The notes under the pieces are model-generated. The model did no database searches and was not told where the DNA came from. It saw nothing but the letters and a program-made list of their open reading frames with translations. DNA of 64,000 bases from Solirubrobacterales bacterium. GTDB lineage: Bacteria > Actinomycetota > Thermoleophilia > Solirubrobacterales > Solirubrobacteraceae. The stretch lies in contig PKXY01000028.1 in the NCBI GenBank assembly GCA_003132505.1, positions 76,291-140,290 on the forward strand. The letters are read 5' to 3'. This document shows, in pieces, positions 40,442 to 50,641 of this stretch; the first letter of the stretch is position 1; the number at the start of each line of letters is the position of its first letter. A program made the position numbers and the translations under genes.

Positions 40442-42140
40442 CCGCCAGTCCGGACCTCGTTTCATCTTCATCACCGGCGGCGTCGTCTCTTCGCTCGGCA
40501 AGGGAATCGCCGCCGCGTCGATCGGTCGCCTGCTCGTCGCGCGTGGATTCAGCGTCGCGCTGCAGAAGTTCGACCCCTACATCAACGTCGACCCCGGCAC
40601 GATGTCGCCCTACCAGCACGGGGAGGTGTTCGTCACCGAGGATGGCGCCGAGACCGACCTCGATCTCGGTCACTACGAGCGCTTCACGGACGCCGACACG
40701 ACGCGCGCGTCGAACGTCACGGCTGGCGGCATCTACAACTCCGTGATCCGCCGCGAGCGGCGCGGTGACTACCTCGGCGCGACGGTCCAGGTGGTGCCCC
40801 ACATCACCGACGAGATCAAGCAGCGGATCTCGCTGATCGCCCAGGCGACCGACGCCGACTTCGTCGTGACCGAGATCGGCGGCACCGTCGGCGACATCGA
40901 GTCGCTGCCGTTCCTCGAGGCGATCCGCCAGTACCCGGTCGACGTCGGGCGCCGGCGCTGCATGTTCATCCACCTCACGCTCGTCCCCTACATCAGTCAC
41001 GCCGGCGAGCTGAAGACGAAGCCGACGCAGCACTCGGTCAACGAGCTGCGCCGAATCGGCATCCAGCCGGACATGCTCGTCTGCCGCTCGGAGTCAGGGC
41101 TGTCGCGCGACATCCGCAAGAAGATCGCGCTGTTCGCCAGCCTTCCGCTTGAGGCGATCGTCTCCGCCTACGACGTCGAGAACATCTACTCGGTGCCGCT
41201 CGGCTACCACGACGAGGGGGTCGACGACTTCGTGCTCGAGCACTTCGGACTCGACGCACCGCCCGCCGATCTCGACGGCTGGCGGTCGTTGATCGAGCGC
41301 GCCGGGGCGGCGAGCCAGACGCTGCGGATCGCGATCGTCGGTAAGTACGTCGAGCTCGAGGATGCCTACCTGTCGGTCGCGGAGGCACTGCGCCACGCCG
41401 GCTTCCTGCACGGCTGCCGGATCTCGATCGACTGGGTCGACTCCGAGTCGCTCGTGCGCGAAGCCGATGGCGGTACGAGCGCCGCCGAGCGACTCGCCGG
41501 CTGTGACGGCATCCTGATCCCCGGCGGCTTCGGCAGCCGCGGCTTCGAAGGCAAGATCGCGGCTGCGCGGTATGCGCGCGAGGCCGGCGTGCCCTACCTC
41601 GGTATCTGCTTCGGCATGCACGTCGCGGTTTGCGAGTTCGCCCGCGACGTCGCCGGCATGGACGGCGCAAACTCGACCGAGTGCGACCCGGAGACCCCTT
41701 ATCCGGTGATCGATCTGCTGCCGGAGCAGAAGGAGATCGCCGACCTCGGTGGCACGATGCGACTCGGCGCCGACCCGATCAAGCTCAACGCGGGGACTCG
41801 CGCGCGCGCAATCTACGGTGAGGCGGTCGCCTACGAGCGTCACCGCCATCGCTACGAGGTCAACAACATGCTGCGCAAGCGGATCGAATCGGCCGGGCTG
41901 GTGATGTCAGGCACCTCGCCCGACGGGCGGCTCGTCGAGGTGGTCGAGATTCCCGATCACCCGTTCTTCGTCGCCTCGCAGTACCACCCGGAGTTCAAGT
42001 CGCGGCCCGACCGCCCGGCGCCGCTCTTCCGCGAGTTCGTCGGCTGCGCGCTCGAACGCGTGCACGCCGCTCGCGACGACGACGAGGAGCAAGCAGAGCA
42101 TGTCGTGGCGAGCAGCGAGTCGCCCGCTCCCAACCCGTGA
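40425..42140 (+). CDS. pyrG: CTP synthase
   Basis: [84 protein letters not shown]. Confidence 0.98.
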   Translation: MQLTPDRQSGPRFIFITGGVVSSLGKGIAAASIGRLLVARGFSVALQKFDPYINVDPGTMSPYQHGEVFVTEDGAETDLDLGHYERFTDADTTRASNVTAGGIYNSVIRRERRGDYLGATVQVVPHITDEIKQRISLIAQATDADFVVTEIGGTVGDIESLPFLEAIRQYPVDVGRRRCMFIHLTLVPYISHAGELKTKPTQHSVNELRRIGIQPDMLVCRSESGLSRDIRKKIALFASLPLEAIVSAYDVENIYSVPLGYHDEGVDDFVLEHFGLDAPPADLDGWRSLIERAGAASQTLRIAIVGKYVELEDAYLSVAEALRHAGFLHGCRISIDWVDSESLVREADGGTSAAERLAGCDGILIPGGFGSRGFEGKIAAARYAREAGVPYLGICFGMHVAVCEFARDVAGMDGANSTECDPETPYPVIDLLPEQKEIADLGGTMRLGADPIKLNAGTRARAIYGEAVAYERHRHRYEVNNMLRKRIESAGLVMSGTSPDGRLVEVVEIPDHPFFVASQYHPEFKSRPDRPAPLFREFVGCALERVHAARDDDEEQAEHVVASSESPAPNP

Positions 42141-43273
42141 GCGCAGTCGCAGTCGCCGACCTCGAACGGCGGCGCCTCGGCGAGCGGTTCGCGGCGCTGT
42201 GCAGTGTCTACAGCCCGTCGCGCTTCGAGCGTGCCTGCGCCGAGCTCGTCCGTGGCGAGTTGGACGAGATCGGCGTTGTCGTCGAGGAGGATGAGGCGGG
42301 CAGCGCGCTCGGAGGCGATTGCGGCAATCTGCTCGCGCGGATCCCCGGCAGCGGCGAGGGTTCGCTGCTCTTCTGCGCCCACCTCGACACGGTTCCTGCC
42401 GCCGCGCCGATTCGCCCGGTGCTCGTCGACGGCGGCTGGGAGAACGCCAACGACGCGATTCTCGGCGCTGACAACAAGACCGCCGTCGCCGTGCTGCTCG
42501 CGCTGGCCCGGCGGCTCGTCGCCGAGCCCGCGGCGGCGGGCGTCGAGCTCCTCTTCACGGTCGGCGAAGAGGTCGGCCTGCTGGGCGCCAAAGAGTTCGA
42601 GATCGGCGTGCTGCGAAGCCGCGTCGGCTTCACCTTCGATGCCGCGATGCCGCTCGGCGGGGTCGTCGTGTCCTCACCCACCTACTACCGCGTGAGCGCT
42701 GAGCTGCACGGCGTTGCAGCCCACGCCGGCGTCAGCCCGGAGGATGGTCGCAGCGCGATTCTCGCCGCGGCGCGTGGGATCGCGCAGATGAAGCTCGGAC
42801 GGATCGACGCTGAGACGACCGCGAACATCGGGACGATCGCCGGTGGCAACGCCGCCAACGTCGTGCCGGACCGCTGCAGCATCCTCGGCGAGGCGCGCAG
42901 CCTCGACGCCGGTCGTGCCGAGGAGGTCGCGAGCAGCCTCGTCGCCTGCCTCGCCGACGCCGCAAACGACCCCGAATGCGAGTGCGACCTCGACGTGACG
43001 ATTCAGCGCGAGTTCGACGGCTACCGCGTCCGCCACTCGGCGCCGGAGCTCGCGCTCGTCAGCGAGACGCTGCGCGACTGCGGCTACGAGCCGAATCTGG
43101 TCTTCAGCGGCGGTGGCAGCGACGTCAACGCGCTGCGCAGCAAGGGCTGCGCCGTGCTCAACCTCGGCAACGGCACGGAGCGCCCGCACGAGTCGACCGA
43201 GCGTGTCAGCGTCGCGGCGCTTGAAGGGACGCTCGAGCTCGCCATCGCGCTGGTCGCCCGCGCGGGCGGCTAG
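42137..43273 (+). CDS. M20-family peptidase (tripeptidase T-like)
   Basis: [49 protein letters not shown]. Confidence 0.88.
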   Translation: MSAVAVADLERRRLGERFAALCSVYSPSRFERACAELVRGELDEIGVVVEEDEAGSALGGDCGNLLARIPGSGEGSLLFCAHLDTVPAAAPIRPVLVDGGWENANDAILGADNKTAVAVLLALARRLVAEPAAAGVELLFTVGEEVGLLGAKEFEIGVLRSRVGFTFDAAMPLGGVVVSSPTYYRVSAELHGVAAHAGVSPEDGRSAILAAARGIAQMKLGRIDAETTANIGTIAGGNAANVVPDRCSILGEARSLDAGRAEEVASSLVACLADAANDPECECDLDVTIQREFDGYRVRHSAPELALVSETLRDCGYEPNLVFSGGGSDVNALRSKGCAVLNLGNGTERPHESTERVSVAALEGTLELAIALVARAGG

Positions 43274-43284
43274 GAGCCGAGCGC

Positions 43285-44334
43285 GTGCTGCGCCTGGAGC
43301 GCGGCGTCGTGCGCTCCGCTGGAGCGCCGAGCGGCCCGACCGGCGCCGGACCCACAGGGACCGGCGAGCAGCGGCTGGGCGTCGAGCTGGCCGACGGTGA
43401 GCATCCCGCCGTCGCCGATGTCGGGCTGGTCGGCGGCTGCGAGGTCGGCGACGAGGTGATCGTTAACGTCGCCGCACGTCAGCTGGGTCTCGGCTCGGGC
43501 GGCTTCGACATCGTGCACGCCAACCTGACCCGCGGGCTGCGGGCGCCGCCGCTCGGAGCTGAGCACGTGCTGAAGCTCAACTACACGAGCCTCCAGCACG
43601 AAATCGACCCGGTCGACGCGCGCGTCGGCGAAGCGGCGGTGAGCGAGCTTGCGGGCGCGCCTGTGGCGGTGCTGGCGCTGCACGGTCAGCTTGCAGCGGT
43701 CGCCTGGGCCTGCGCCGGGGCGCGGCTCGGCTACGTGCAGACTGCGGGCGCTGCGCTTCCAGGGAGCCACTCGCGAACGGTTGGCGAGCTGCGCGCGCGC
43801 GGACTGCTTGCCGACCACATCACCGCCGGCGGAGCGTTCGGCGGCTCCTCGGGTGACGCCGTCACGACGGCTGGCGCGCTGGCCTACGGCTTCTCACGGC
43901 GCGGCTGGGAGGCCGCGATCTGCGGGCCCGGCCCGGGCATCGTCGGCAGCGGCTCGAGCCTCGGCCACGGCGGGCTCGTCGCGCTCGAGAGCGCGCACAC
44001 GGCGCTCGCGCTCGGCGCCGCTACGGTGATCGTGCCGCGGCTCTCGAGCGGGGACCCGCGGCCCGAGCACCGCGGCCTCTCCCACCACACCCGCAGCGTC
44101 CTCGAGCTGATGCTGGCGAGCGCGATCGTCGCGCTGCCGGCAGGGGAGCCGGTGCCCGAGCTGCGCGGACGCCGGCACGACTGGCGCGAGCGTCAGGTCG
44201 ACCTCGCCGGATACGCGGCGAGCGGACTGCCGGACGAGGTGATGGGCAGGCCACTCGGCGATGACGTTCTGTTCTTCGCCGCGGCGCTCGCGGGCGGTGT
44301 GGTGCTCGGCGAGCTGGCCAGCGCACGGCGCTGA
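43285..44334 (+). CDS. DUF3866-family protein
   Basis: VNVAARQLGLGSGGFDIVHANL, LKLNYTSLQHEI, ITAGGAFGGSSGDAVTTAGALAYG, GPGPGIVGSGSSLGHGG. Confidence 0.8.
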   Translation: MLRLERGVVRSAGAPSGPTGAGPTGTGEQRLGVELADGEHPAVADVGLVGGCEVGDEVIVNVAARQLGLGSGGFDIVHANLTRGLRAPPLGAEHVLKLNYTSLQHEIDPVDARVGEAAVSELAGAPVAVLALHGQLAAVAWACAGARLGYVQTAGAALPGSHSRTVGELRARGLLADHITAGGAFGGSSGDAVTTAGALAYGFSRRGWEAAICGPGPGIVGSGSSLGHGGLVALESAHTALALGAATVIVPRLSSGDPRPEHRGLSHHTRSVLELMLASAIVALPAGEPVPELRGRRHDWRERQVDLAGYAASGLPDEVMGRPLGDDVLFFAAALAGGVVLGELASARR

Positions 44335-44394
44335 GCGTTTTGGCGCTCGCGTTGCGGCAAGAGGGGTCTCGTCGCGCGCTGCGAATTATGGGCA

Positions 44395-45336
44395 ATGGCC
44401 GCGCTTGCGATCGCGCCTTACCGCCAGCTGGAGCAGCTGGTGCTGGACTTCCTCGGCTACCTCGAATTCGAGCGTGCGCTGTCGCGCAACACGCTCGAGG
44501 CTTACCGCAGCGATCTGCTCCAGTACGGCGACTTTCTGCGGGCGCACAACCTCGACGTGCTGACCGTCGGACACGCGGAGCTGACGGCCTTCCTGACCGA
44601 GCTGGCGATGGGCGGCAATGGTCGCGCGGGCGCGAAGGCCGCGACCCTCCAGCGCAAGGTGGCTTGCCTACGGTCGTTCTACCGCTACCTGCGCCGCGAG
44701 GGGATCATGACCAACGATCCGACGGCCGACCTGCACGGTCCGCGCAAGCCGCAGCGGCTGCCGGAGGTGCTGACCCGCGACGAGGTGATGCGCCTGATCA
44801 TGTCGGCCACCGGCAAGTCTCCGATTGCCCTTCGCGACCGCGCGCTGCTCGAACTGATGTACGCCTGTGGCCTGCGCGCCTCGGAGGCGACCGGTCTGGA
44901 GATCGATGACGTGGATCTCGTCGAGCAGATGCTGCGCGCGCGCGGCAAGGGCTCGAAGGAGCGCGTCGTGCCGATCGGCCGCTCGGCGGTCCTGGCGCTG
45001 CGGGCCTACGCCGAGAACGGACGGCCCGAGCTCGTCGGGCTGGGCGTCGAGCGCCATGTCTTCGTCAACAGCCGCGGTATCGGCCTGACGCGCCAGGGCC
45101 TTTACAAGATCATCAAGGGCCACGCTGAGAGCGCAGGGCTGTCTGCCCGGGTGAGCCCCCACACGCTGCGCCACACCTTCGCGACGCACGTCCTCTCGGG
45201 CGGCTGCGACCTGCGCGTGCTGCAGGAGATGCTCGGTCACGCCGACGTCGCGACGACCCAGGTGTACACGCACCTCTCGAGCGATCGCCTGCGCGACGTC
45301 TACTTCCAGGCGCACCCGAGAGCCAGCTCGAACTAG
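44395..45336 (+). CDS. xerD: Site-specific tyrosine recombinase XerD
   Basis: LMYACGLRASEATGLEIDDVDL, GKGSKERVVPIG, SPHTLRHTFATHVLSGGCDLRVLQEMLGHADVATTQVYTHLSSDRLRDVY (R-HxxR-H-Y). Confidence 0.95.
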   Translation: MAALAIAPYRQLEQLVLDFLGYLEFERALSRNTLEAYRSDLLQYGDFLRAHNLDVLTVGHAELTAFLTELAMGGNGRAGAKAATLQRKVACLRSFYRYLRREGIMTNDPTADLHGPRKPQRLPEVLTRDEVMRLIMSATGKSPIALRDRALLELMYACGLRASEATGLEIDDVDLVEQMLRARGKGSKERVVPIGRSAVLALRAYAENGRPELVGLGVERHVFVNSRGIGLTRQGLYKIIKGHAESAGLSARVSPHTLRHTFATHVLSGGCDLRVLQEMLGHADVATTQVYTHLSSDRLRDVYFQAHPRASSN

Positions 45337-45381
45337 CGGGTCGCCAGGAGCGCGTGGTAGCGGCCCACTAGCATCGAGCCC

Positions 45382-46599
45382 GTGCCCGACTCGCCGCAAA
45401 CCGCCCGCCGTGCGTTCGTCGTCGTGATCGACGCATGCGGGATCGGCGCGCTCCCCGACGCGGACGCCTATGGCGACGCGGGCGCGAACACGCTGGCACA
45501 CGTCGCCGAGCACTGTGGGGGCCTCCAGTTGCCGGTGCTCGCCGGCCTCGGCCTCGGCTCGATCCTGCCGCTGCTTGGCGTGCCGCCGGCGACATCGCCG
45601 GTGCTGCACGGTCGCCTGGGCGCTGCGGGACCGGGCAAGGACTCGATCGCCGGGCACTGGGAGCTGATGGGGGTAGTCGTCGCCGACGCTCCGCCGACCT
45701 ACCCCGACGGGCTAGGGCCGGAGCTGCTCGAGCGAGTCGAGGCGGTGCTCGGGGGAGCGGTGATCTGCAACGCCCCCTACAACGGAGTCGGCGCGATCGA
45801 GGATTACGGCGCCGAGCATCTGCGAAGCGGACGACCGATCCTCTACACCTCGGCGGACTCCGTGGTCCAGGTCGCTGCGCACGTCGACGTGCTCGAGCCC
45901 GAGCTGCTTTACGAGCGTTGCGCGGCACTGCGCGAGCTGATGCGCGGCCCCGACGCGGTCGGGCGCGTGATCGCGCGGCCGTTCGAGGGCCAGGCGGGTG
46001 ACTTCCGCCGGACGCGCGGGCGCCGCGATTACGCGCTCGCGCCGCCGACGCGCAGCTACCTCGACGAGCTCCAGTCCGCCGGGGTTGGCGTCCACAGCGT
46101 CGGCAAGGTTCACGACCTCTTCGCGGGACGCGGGATCGACGAGGCTCACCCGGGTGCGACGAACGCCGAGGCCCTCGCCTCGATCGACGCGCTGATCGAC
46201 AATGTCGACTCCGGCCTGGTCTTCGCCAACCTGATCGAGACCGACCAGCGCTACGGGCATCGCAAGGACGTCGCCGGCTTCCACGCAGCGCTGCGCGAGA
46301 TCGACGCCGCCCTCGCCGGCTGGCTGGGACGGCTGCGTGCCGGCGACCTGCTCGTCATCAGCGCCGACCACGGCTGCGATCCGGACACCGCGCACAGTGA
46401 TCACACGCGCGAGAGCGTGCCCCTGCTGGCCCGCTTTCAGGGTGACGGTGGGCGGCGCCACGACGGCGGGCTCGCGGACGTCGGAGCGTCCGTTCTGGCC
46501 TGGTTGACGGCCAGTCCTTCCGGAGGGAGGGGACGCGAGACCGATCTGCTGCCGGGCGAGTCGTTCATCGCCGCGTCGGGGGCCGCCGGCGATGCCTGA
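45382..46599 (+). CDS. deoB: Phosphopentomutase
   Basis: VVIDACGIGALPDADAYGDAGANTLAHV, GKDSIAGHWELMGV, GKVHDLFAGRGI, ISADHGCDPDT. Confidence 0.95.
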   Translation: MPDSPQTARRAFVVVIDACGIGALPDADAYGDAGANTLAHVAEHCGGLQLPVLAGLGLGSILPLLGVPPATSPVLHGRLGAAGPGKDSIAGHWELMGVVVADAPPTYPDGLGPELLERVEAVLGGAVICNAPYNGVGAIEDYGAEHLRSGRPILYTSADSVVQVAAHVDVLEPELLYERCAALRELMRGPDAVGRVIARPFEGQAGDFRRTRGRRDYALAPPTRSYLDELQSAGVGVHSVGKVHDLFAGRGIDEAHPGATNAEALASIDALIDNVDSGLVFANLIETDQRYGHRKDVAGFHAALREIDAALAGWLGRLRAGDLLVISADHGCDPDTAHSDHTRESVPLLARFQGDGGRRHDGGLADVGASVLAWLTASPSGGRGRETDLLPGESFIAASGAAGDA

Positions 46600-47479
46600 G
46601 CTGCCTGAGGTCGAGACGATTCGCCGCCAGCTCGCCCCGGCGGTCGAGGGGCGACGGCTGGTCCGCTTCGAGGTTCTCGATCCGCGGTGGTGCGAACCGC
46701 TTGCGCCGCAAGCGCTCGCCGATGCCGTGCTTGGACGCGAGGTCGAGCGGCTGGTGCGTCACGGCAAGTACCTGGATTGGCAGCTCAGCGGGGAGATTCA
46801 CCTGCTGATGCATCTGCGGATGACGGGGACCCTCCTGCTGGAGGCGGGCGAACCGCCGCGCTACGCGCGGGTGCGAATTGAATTCGATGACCTGAAAAAT
46901 CTCTGGTTGAGCGATCCACGGCGGTTTGGGACGGGGCAGCTCGTCGTGGGCGACGCCGAGCTTGAGCGGTTCGTGGCGGCGCGGCTCGGGATCGAGCCGT
47001 TCGACGAGCGTTTCGGCGGGGCGCACCTGCGCTCGCTCGCGAAGGGCCGGCGCGGCCCGATCAAGTCATTCCTGCTCGACCAGCGGAACCTCGCCGGCGT
47101 CGGGAACATCTACGCCGACGAGGCGCTGTTTGCGGCCGGCGTCCACCCGCGGCGGGCGGCCGGCGCCTTGACGGGGAAGCAGTACGCGCTGCTGGCTGAC
47201 GCGATCCGTGACGTGCTCGCTGCCGGCATCGACTCGCAAGGGGCGTCGATCGACGATTTTCGACATCTCGACGGCGCTCGCGGGAGCTTCCAGGACCGCT
47301 TTCTCGTGCATCGTCGTGAGGGCGAGCCGTGCCCGCTCTGCTCTCGCCCGATCGAGAAGATCGTCGTCGGCGGCCGCGGGACCTATGTCTGCCGCCACTG
47401 CCAACCGGTGCCGCGGGCTGCTAGGCCGCGAGCAGCTCGGCGAGCCGACCGGACTGGTCGGCCGCGTAGAGCTCGGTGA
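46592..47479 (+). CDS. mutM: Formamidopyrimidine-DNA glycosylase
   Basis: MPELPEVETIRRQLAP, VRHGKYLDWQL, HLRMTG, LLDQRNLAGVGNIYADEALF, CPLCSRPIEKIVVGGRGTYVCRHCQ zinc finger. Confidence 0.95.
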   Translation: MPELPEVETIRRQLAPAVEGRRLVRFEVLDPRWCEPLAPQALADAVLGREVERLVRHGKYLDWQLSGEIHLLMHLRMTGTLLLEAGEPPRYARVRIEFDDLKNLWLSDPRRFGTGQLVVGDAELERFVAARLGIEPFDERFGGAHLRSLAKGRRGPIKSFLLDQRNLAGVGNIYADEALFAAGVHPRRAAGALTGKQYALLADAIRDVLAAGIDSQGASIDDFRHLDGARGSFQDRFLVHRREGEPCPLCSRPIEKIVVGGRGTYVCRHCQPVPRAARPRAARRADRTGRPRRAR

Positions 47480-47675
47480 AGCCGCCGATCAGCTCGCCGT
47501 CGACGAGCACCTGGGGGAAGGTCATCATGCCGGTGCGCGCTGCCAGCTCGGCTCGACCGGCGCCGTCCTTCGCGAGGTTGATCTCCTCATAGTCGAGGCC
47601 GCGCTTGGCGAGCAGCGCCTTGGCCTGGCGGCAGTACCCGCATGGATCGGTCGTGTAGACAGCTATCTTGCTCAT
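47421..47675 (-). CDS. Glutaredoxin family protein (CGYC active site)
   Basis: MSKIAVYTTDPCGYCRQAKALLAKRGLDYEEINLAKDGAGRAELAARTGMMTFPQVLVDGELIGGFTEL. ATG at 47675 inside an 836-aa track ORF. Confidence 0.92.
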   Translation of the reverse strand: MSKIAVYTTDPCGYCRQAKALLAKRGLDYEEINLAKDGAGRAELAARTGMMTFPQVLVDGELIGGFTELYAADQSGRLAELLAA

Positions 47676-47780
47676 TACTTCATAAAGGATAGCTCCTCCT
47701 GCCAGCACCAGACAAGGCTCACGTTTATCGGCCACGACGCCGATAGTTCCTGGACCCGCGATTCGCTGCGGAGGTGTGGC

Positions 47781-49814
47781 TTGGCGACAACGCGATCGGA
47801 ACCGGATTTGTGGGCTCTCTCCACGGAAGAGATCCAGCTTCTGTGCGTGCGTAACCTGCTCGCGGGCATCGACGAGCGGGTCTTCTTCAAGGACCGCGAC
47901 GGCCGGTTTCTGATGTTCAGCGACGTCTGTCTCGAGACCTACGGGCAGCATCGCAAGCGCGAGGATCTGATCGGCACCAAGGACTCGGACTTCTTCAGCG
48001 GACCGCATGCAGAGGCGGCGTTGGCGGATGAGCTGAGCGTGATGGAGACTGGCGAGCCGATGCCTGCGAAGCTCGAGCGGGAGACCTTCGATGGCCGCCC
48101 CGACACGTGGGCACGCACGATCAAGCTTCCGCTGCGCGACGAGTACGGGAACATCGTTGGCACCTGGGGGATCGCCCGCGACGTCACCGCGCAGATCGCG
48201 GTCGAGCACGAGCTCGACGAACGTCGCGGGCAGCTGAAGTCGAGCGCGCAGATGCACCGCGTGCTGCTCGAGCAAAACCCGCAACCGATGTGGGCGCACG
48301 ACGTTGAGACGCTTCAGATCGTCGCGGTCAACAGCGCGGCGCAGACGATCTACGGCTACTCGCAGGATGAGTTTCTCGCGATGAAGGTCACCGACGTGAT
48401 AGCTCCCGTAGACGTGGAGAGCTACCTGCACTCGCTCCTCGATGAAGCGCCGCTGGGTTCTCGCGGGCCCCAGTCCCGCCACCATCGCTACAAGGACGGC
48501 ACGGTCGTCGAGGTCGAGGTAACGAGCAACGACGTGACGATCGACGGACGCGCCTGCCGAATCTCCTCCGCCTACAACGTGACGGAGCGCAATCGCGCTG
48601 CTGCCGAGCTTGCTGCGGCGCGCGATGCGGCGGTCGAGGCGTCGGAGATGAAGTCGGCGTTCTTGGCGAACATCAGTCACGAGATCCGCACGCCGATGAA
48701 TGGGGTGCTCGGGATGGCCGAGCTGCTGCTCGACAGCGAGCTCAGCCAGGACCAGGTTGCTCTCGCCCAGCAGGTCATCCAGTCGGGCGAGCTGATGGTC
48801 GAGCTCGTCAACGACATCCTCGACATCTCGAAGATCGAGGCGGGACAGCTCGATATCGAGGTCACCGATTTCCGGTTGCGCGAAACGATTGAGGACACGT
48901 GCGCCGTCGCGAGGCCCCAGGCCCGGGCCAAGGGCCTCGAGCTCGACGTGCGGATCGCCGAGGAGGTACCCGACCACGCCCTCGGCGACGGCAAGCGGTT
49001 GCGCCAGATCGTCTTGAACCTGGTCTCGAATGCTGTGAAGTTCACGAGCGAAGGCAAGATCGTCGTTCAGACGAGCGCCACGACACGACCCGATGGCGCT
49101 GCGCTCGTGCGAATCGAGGTCGTCGATACCGGCATCGGTATCGAACCGGCGCGGATCGAGACGATGTTCGAGCCGTTCACCCAGGCGGACGTGTCGACGA
49201 CGCGCAACTACGGAGGCACGGGCCTGGGGCTTGCGATCGCCCGCGAGCTGACTCTGCTGATGGGCGGAAAGATCGGCGCCGAGAGTAAGCCGGGCGCCGG
49301 CAGCACCTTTTGGATCGAGCTCCCGCTCTTGGCGTCGACGGGGCCCAGCCGCCAGGACCTCGCTCGCCCGGCCACAGATCCGAGGCCGGAATGGTTGGCT
49401 CCGCCGCGCGTGCTCGTCGTCGAGGACAGCCCGATCAACCAGATCGTCGCCGTGCGCACGCTCGAACACTGCGGCTGTCGCGCCGACGTGGCGGGTGACG
49501 GGTTGCAGGCCTTGGAGGCGCTGTCCGCGCACGAGTACGACGCCATTTTGATGGACTGCCAGATGCCTGTCATGGACGGCTTCGACGCGACCATTGAGCT
49601 GCGCCGCCGCGAGAACGGCGGGCGCCGCACACCGGTGATCGCGATGACCGCCAACGCGACAGCGAATGCAGTCGCGGAGTGCTTGGCCGCCGGCATGGAC
49701 GACTACGTCGGCAAGCCGGTTCGACGCGAGCAGCTGCTCGCTGCGCTTTGTCGCTGGGTCGGCCCGCAGGTAGTCGCACTCGCCAGTAACGCAGCGCGCG
49801 CCGCCCGGTCCTAG
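47781..49814 (+). CDS. Hybrid sensor histidine kinase (PAS-PAS-HisKA-HATPase-REC)
   Basis: ERVFFKDRDGRFLMFSD and LLEQNPQPMWAHDVETLQ PAS repeats, FLANISHEIRTPMNGVLG, YGGTGLGLAIARELTLLMGG, ILMDCQMPVMDGFDA, DYVGKPVRR. TTG at 47781 after GGAGG; track start 47208 is too far upstream. Confidence 0.9.
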   Translation: MATTRSEPDLWALSTEEIQLLCVRNLLAGIDERVFFKDRDGRFLMFSDVCLETYGQHRKREDLIGTKDSDFFSGPHAEAALADELSVMETGEPMPAKLERETFDGRPDTWARTIKLPLRDEYGNIVGTWGIARDVTAQIAVEHELDERRGQLKSSAQMHRVLLEQNPQPMWAHDVETLQIVAVNSAAQTIYGYSQDEFLAMKVTDVIAPVDVESYLHSLLDEAPLGSRGPQSRHHRYKDGTVVEVEVTSNDVTIDGRACRISSAYNVTERNRAAAELAAARDAAVEASEMKSAFLANISHEIRTPMNGVLGMAELLLDSELSQDQVALAQQVIQSGELMVELVNDILDISKIEAGQLDIEVTDFRLRETIEDTCAVARPQARAKGLELDVRIAEEVPDHALGDGKRLRQIVLNLVSNAVKFTSEGKIVVQTSATTRPDGAALVRIEVVDTGIGIEPARIETMFEPFTQADVSTTRNYGGTGLGLAIARELTLLMGGKIGAESKPGAGSTFWIELPLLASTGPSRQDLARPATDPRPEWLAPPRVLVVEDSPINQIVAVRTLEHCGCRADVAGDGLQALEALSAHEYDAILMDCQMPVMDGFDATIELRRRENGGRRTPVIAMTANATANAVAECLAAGMDDYVGKPVRREQLLAALCRWVGPQVVALASNAARAARS

Positions 49815-49918
49815 ACGGATCGCGGCAGCTGCACACGCGTCCGCGCTCTGGCGACGGCGTGCGCGCGTAATCTGGGGTGTATGAACCGCTTGTCGGCTCG
49901 CAGAGCTACACGTATCTG

Positions 49919-50641
49919 ATGGCTCCTCCACTGAAGACGGACGCGATCGTGCTGCGCTCGCTGCGCTACGGCGAGGCCGACCGGATCCTGCACCTGTACA
50001 CGCCCGGCCGTGGGCGGATCGGAGCGATCGCGAAGGGCGTCCGGCGCATCCGCAGCCGCTTCGGTGGCCGGCTCGAGCCGTTCTGCCGCGTGCGGCTCGT
50101 CTGCCACGAGGGGAGAGGGGAGCTGCTGACGGTCACCGCCGTCGAGACGCTCGAATCGCATGGCGCGCTGCGCGCGCAGGCCGTGACGCTCGATGCCGCG
50201 GCCCGCGCCTGCGACGCCGTGGCGCGGATCTTCGAGACGGAGGAACCGCATCCGGGCGTCTACAACCTGCTGTCCAATGAGCTGGCGCTGCTCGCCGGCG
50301 ATCCGCGCTACGCAAGCCATGCGAACGCCCTGGCCTTCCGCCTGAAGCTGCTGGTCGCGGCGGGACTCTCGCCATCATTGGCTTCCTGCGCCTCGTGCGG
50401 CGGGCTCGAGAACCTCGCCGGCTACTCGGCGGCGGCGGGGGGAGTCGTGTGCACCGCCTGCGAGGCCGGATCGTTCGCGTTCTCCCAGGAGACCTACGGG
50501 TTCATGATCGCAGCGCTCGCAAGTCCGCTCGCCGAGACGCCCGCGGCCTCGCCGCAGGCGCTGCGCGAAGCCGAGCGCGCGATCGGCGAGACGCTCGAGC
50601 ACCACGCGCACCTGCACCTGCGAGCGGCGGTGGCCCGATGA
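49919..50641 (+). CDS. recO: DNA repair protein RecO
   Basis: KTDAIVLRSLRYGEADRILHLYTPGRGRIGAIAKGVRRIRSRFGGRLEPF; C-terminal CxxC motifs (CASCGG...CTAC). Confidence 0.93.
   Translation: MAPPLKTDAIVLRSLRYGEADRILHLYTPGRGRIGAIAKGVRRIRSRFGGRLEPFCRVRLVCHEGRGELLTVTAVETLESHGALRAQAVTLDAAARACDAVARIFETEEPHPGVYNLLSNELALLAGDPRYASHANALAFRLKLLVAAGLSPSLASCASCGGLENLAGYSAAAGGVVCTACEAGSFAFSQETYGFMIAALASPLAETPAASPQALREAERAIGETLEHHAHLHLRAAVAR

Noticed and set aside
44395-45336. Tyrosine recombinase as a sign of a mobile element
   Set aside because: Sits in a housekeeping run (pyrG...deoB-mutM) and looks like chromosomal XerD; no att repeats or cargo seen.
47676-49931. 836-aa minus-strand ORF extending the glutaredoxin frame upstream
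   Set aside because: Everything upstream of ATG 47675 is antisense to a well-supported hybrid histidine kinase; long antisense ORFs are expected at this GC.
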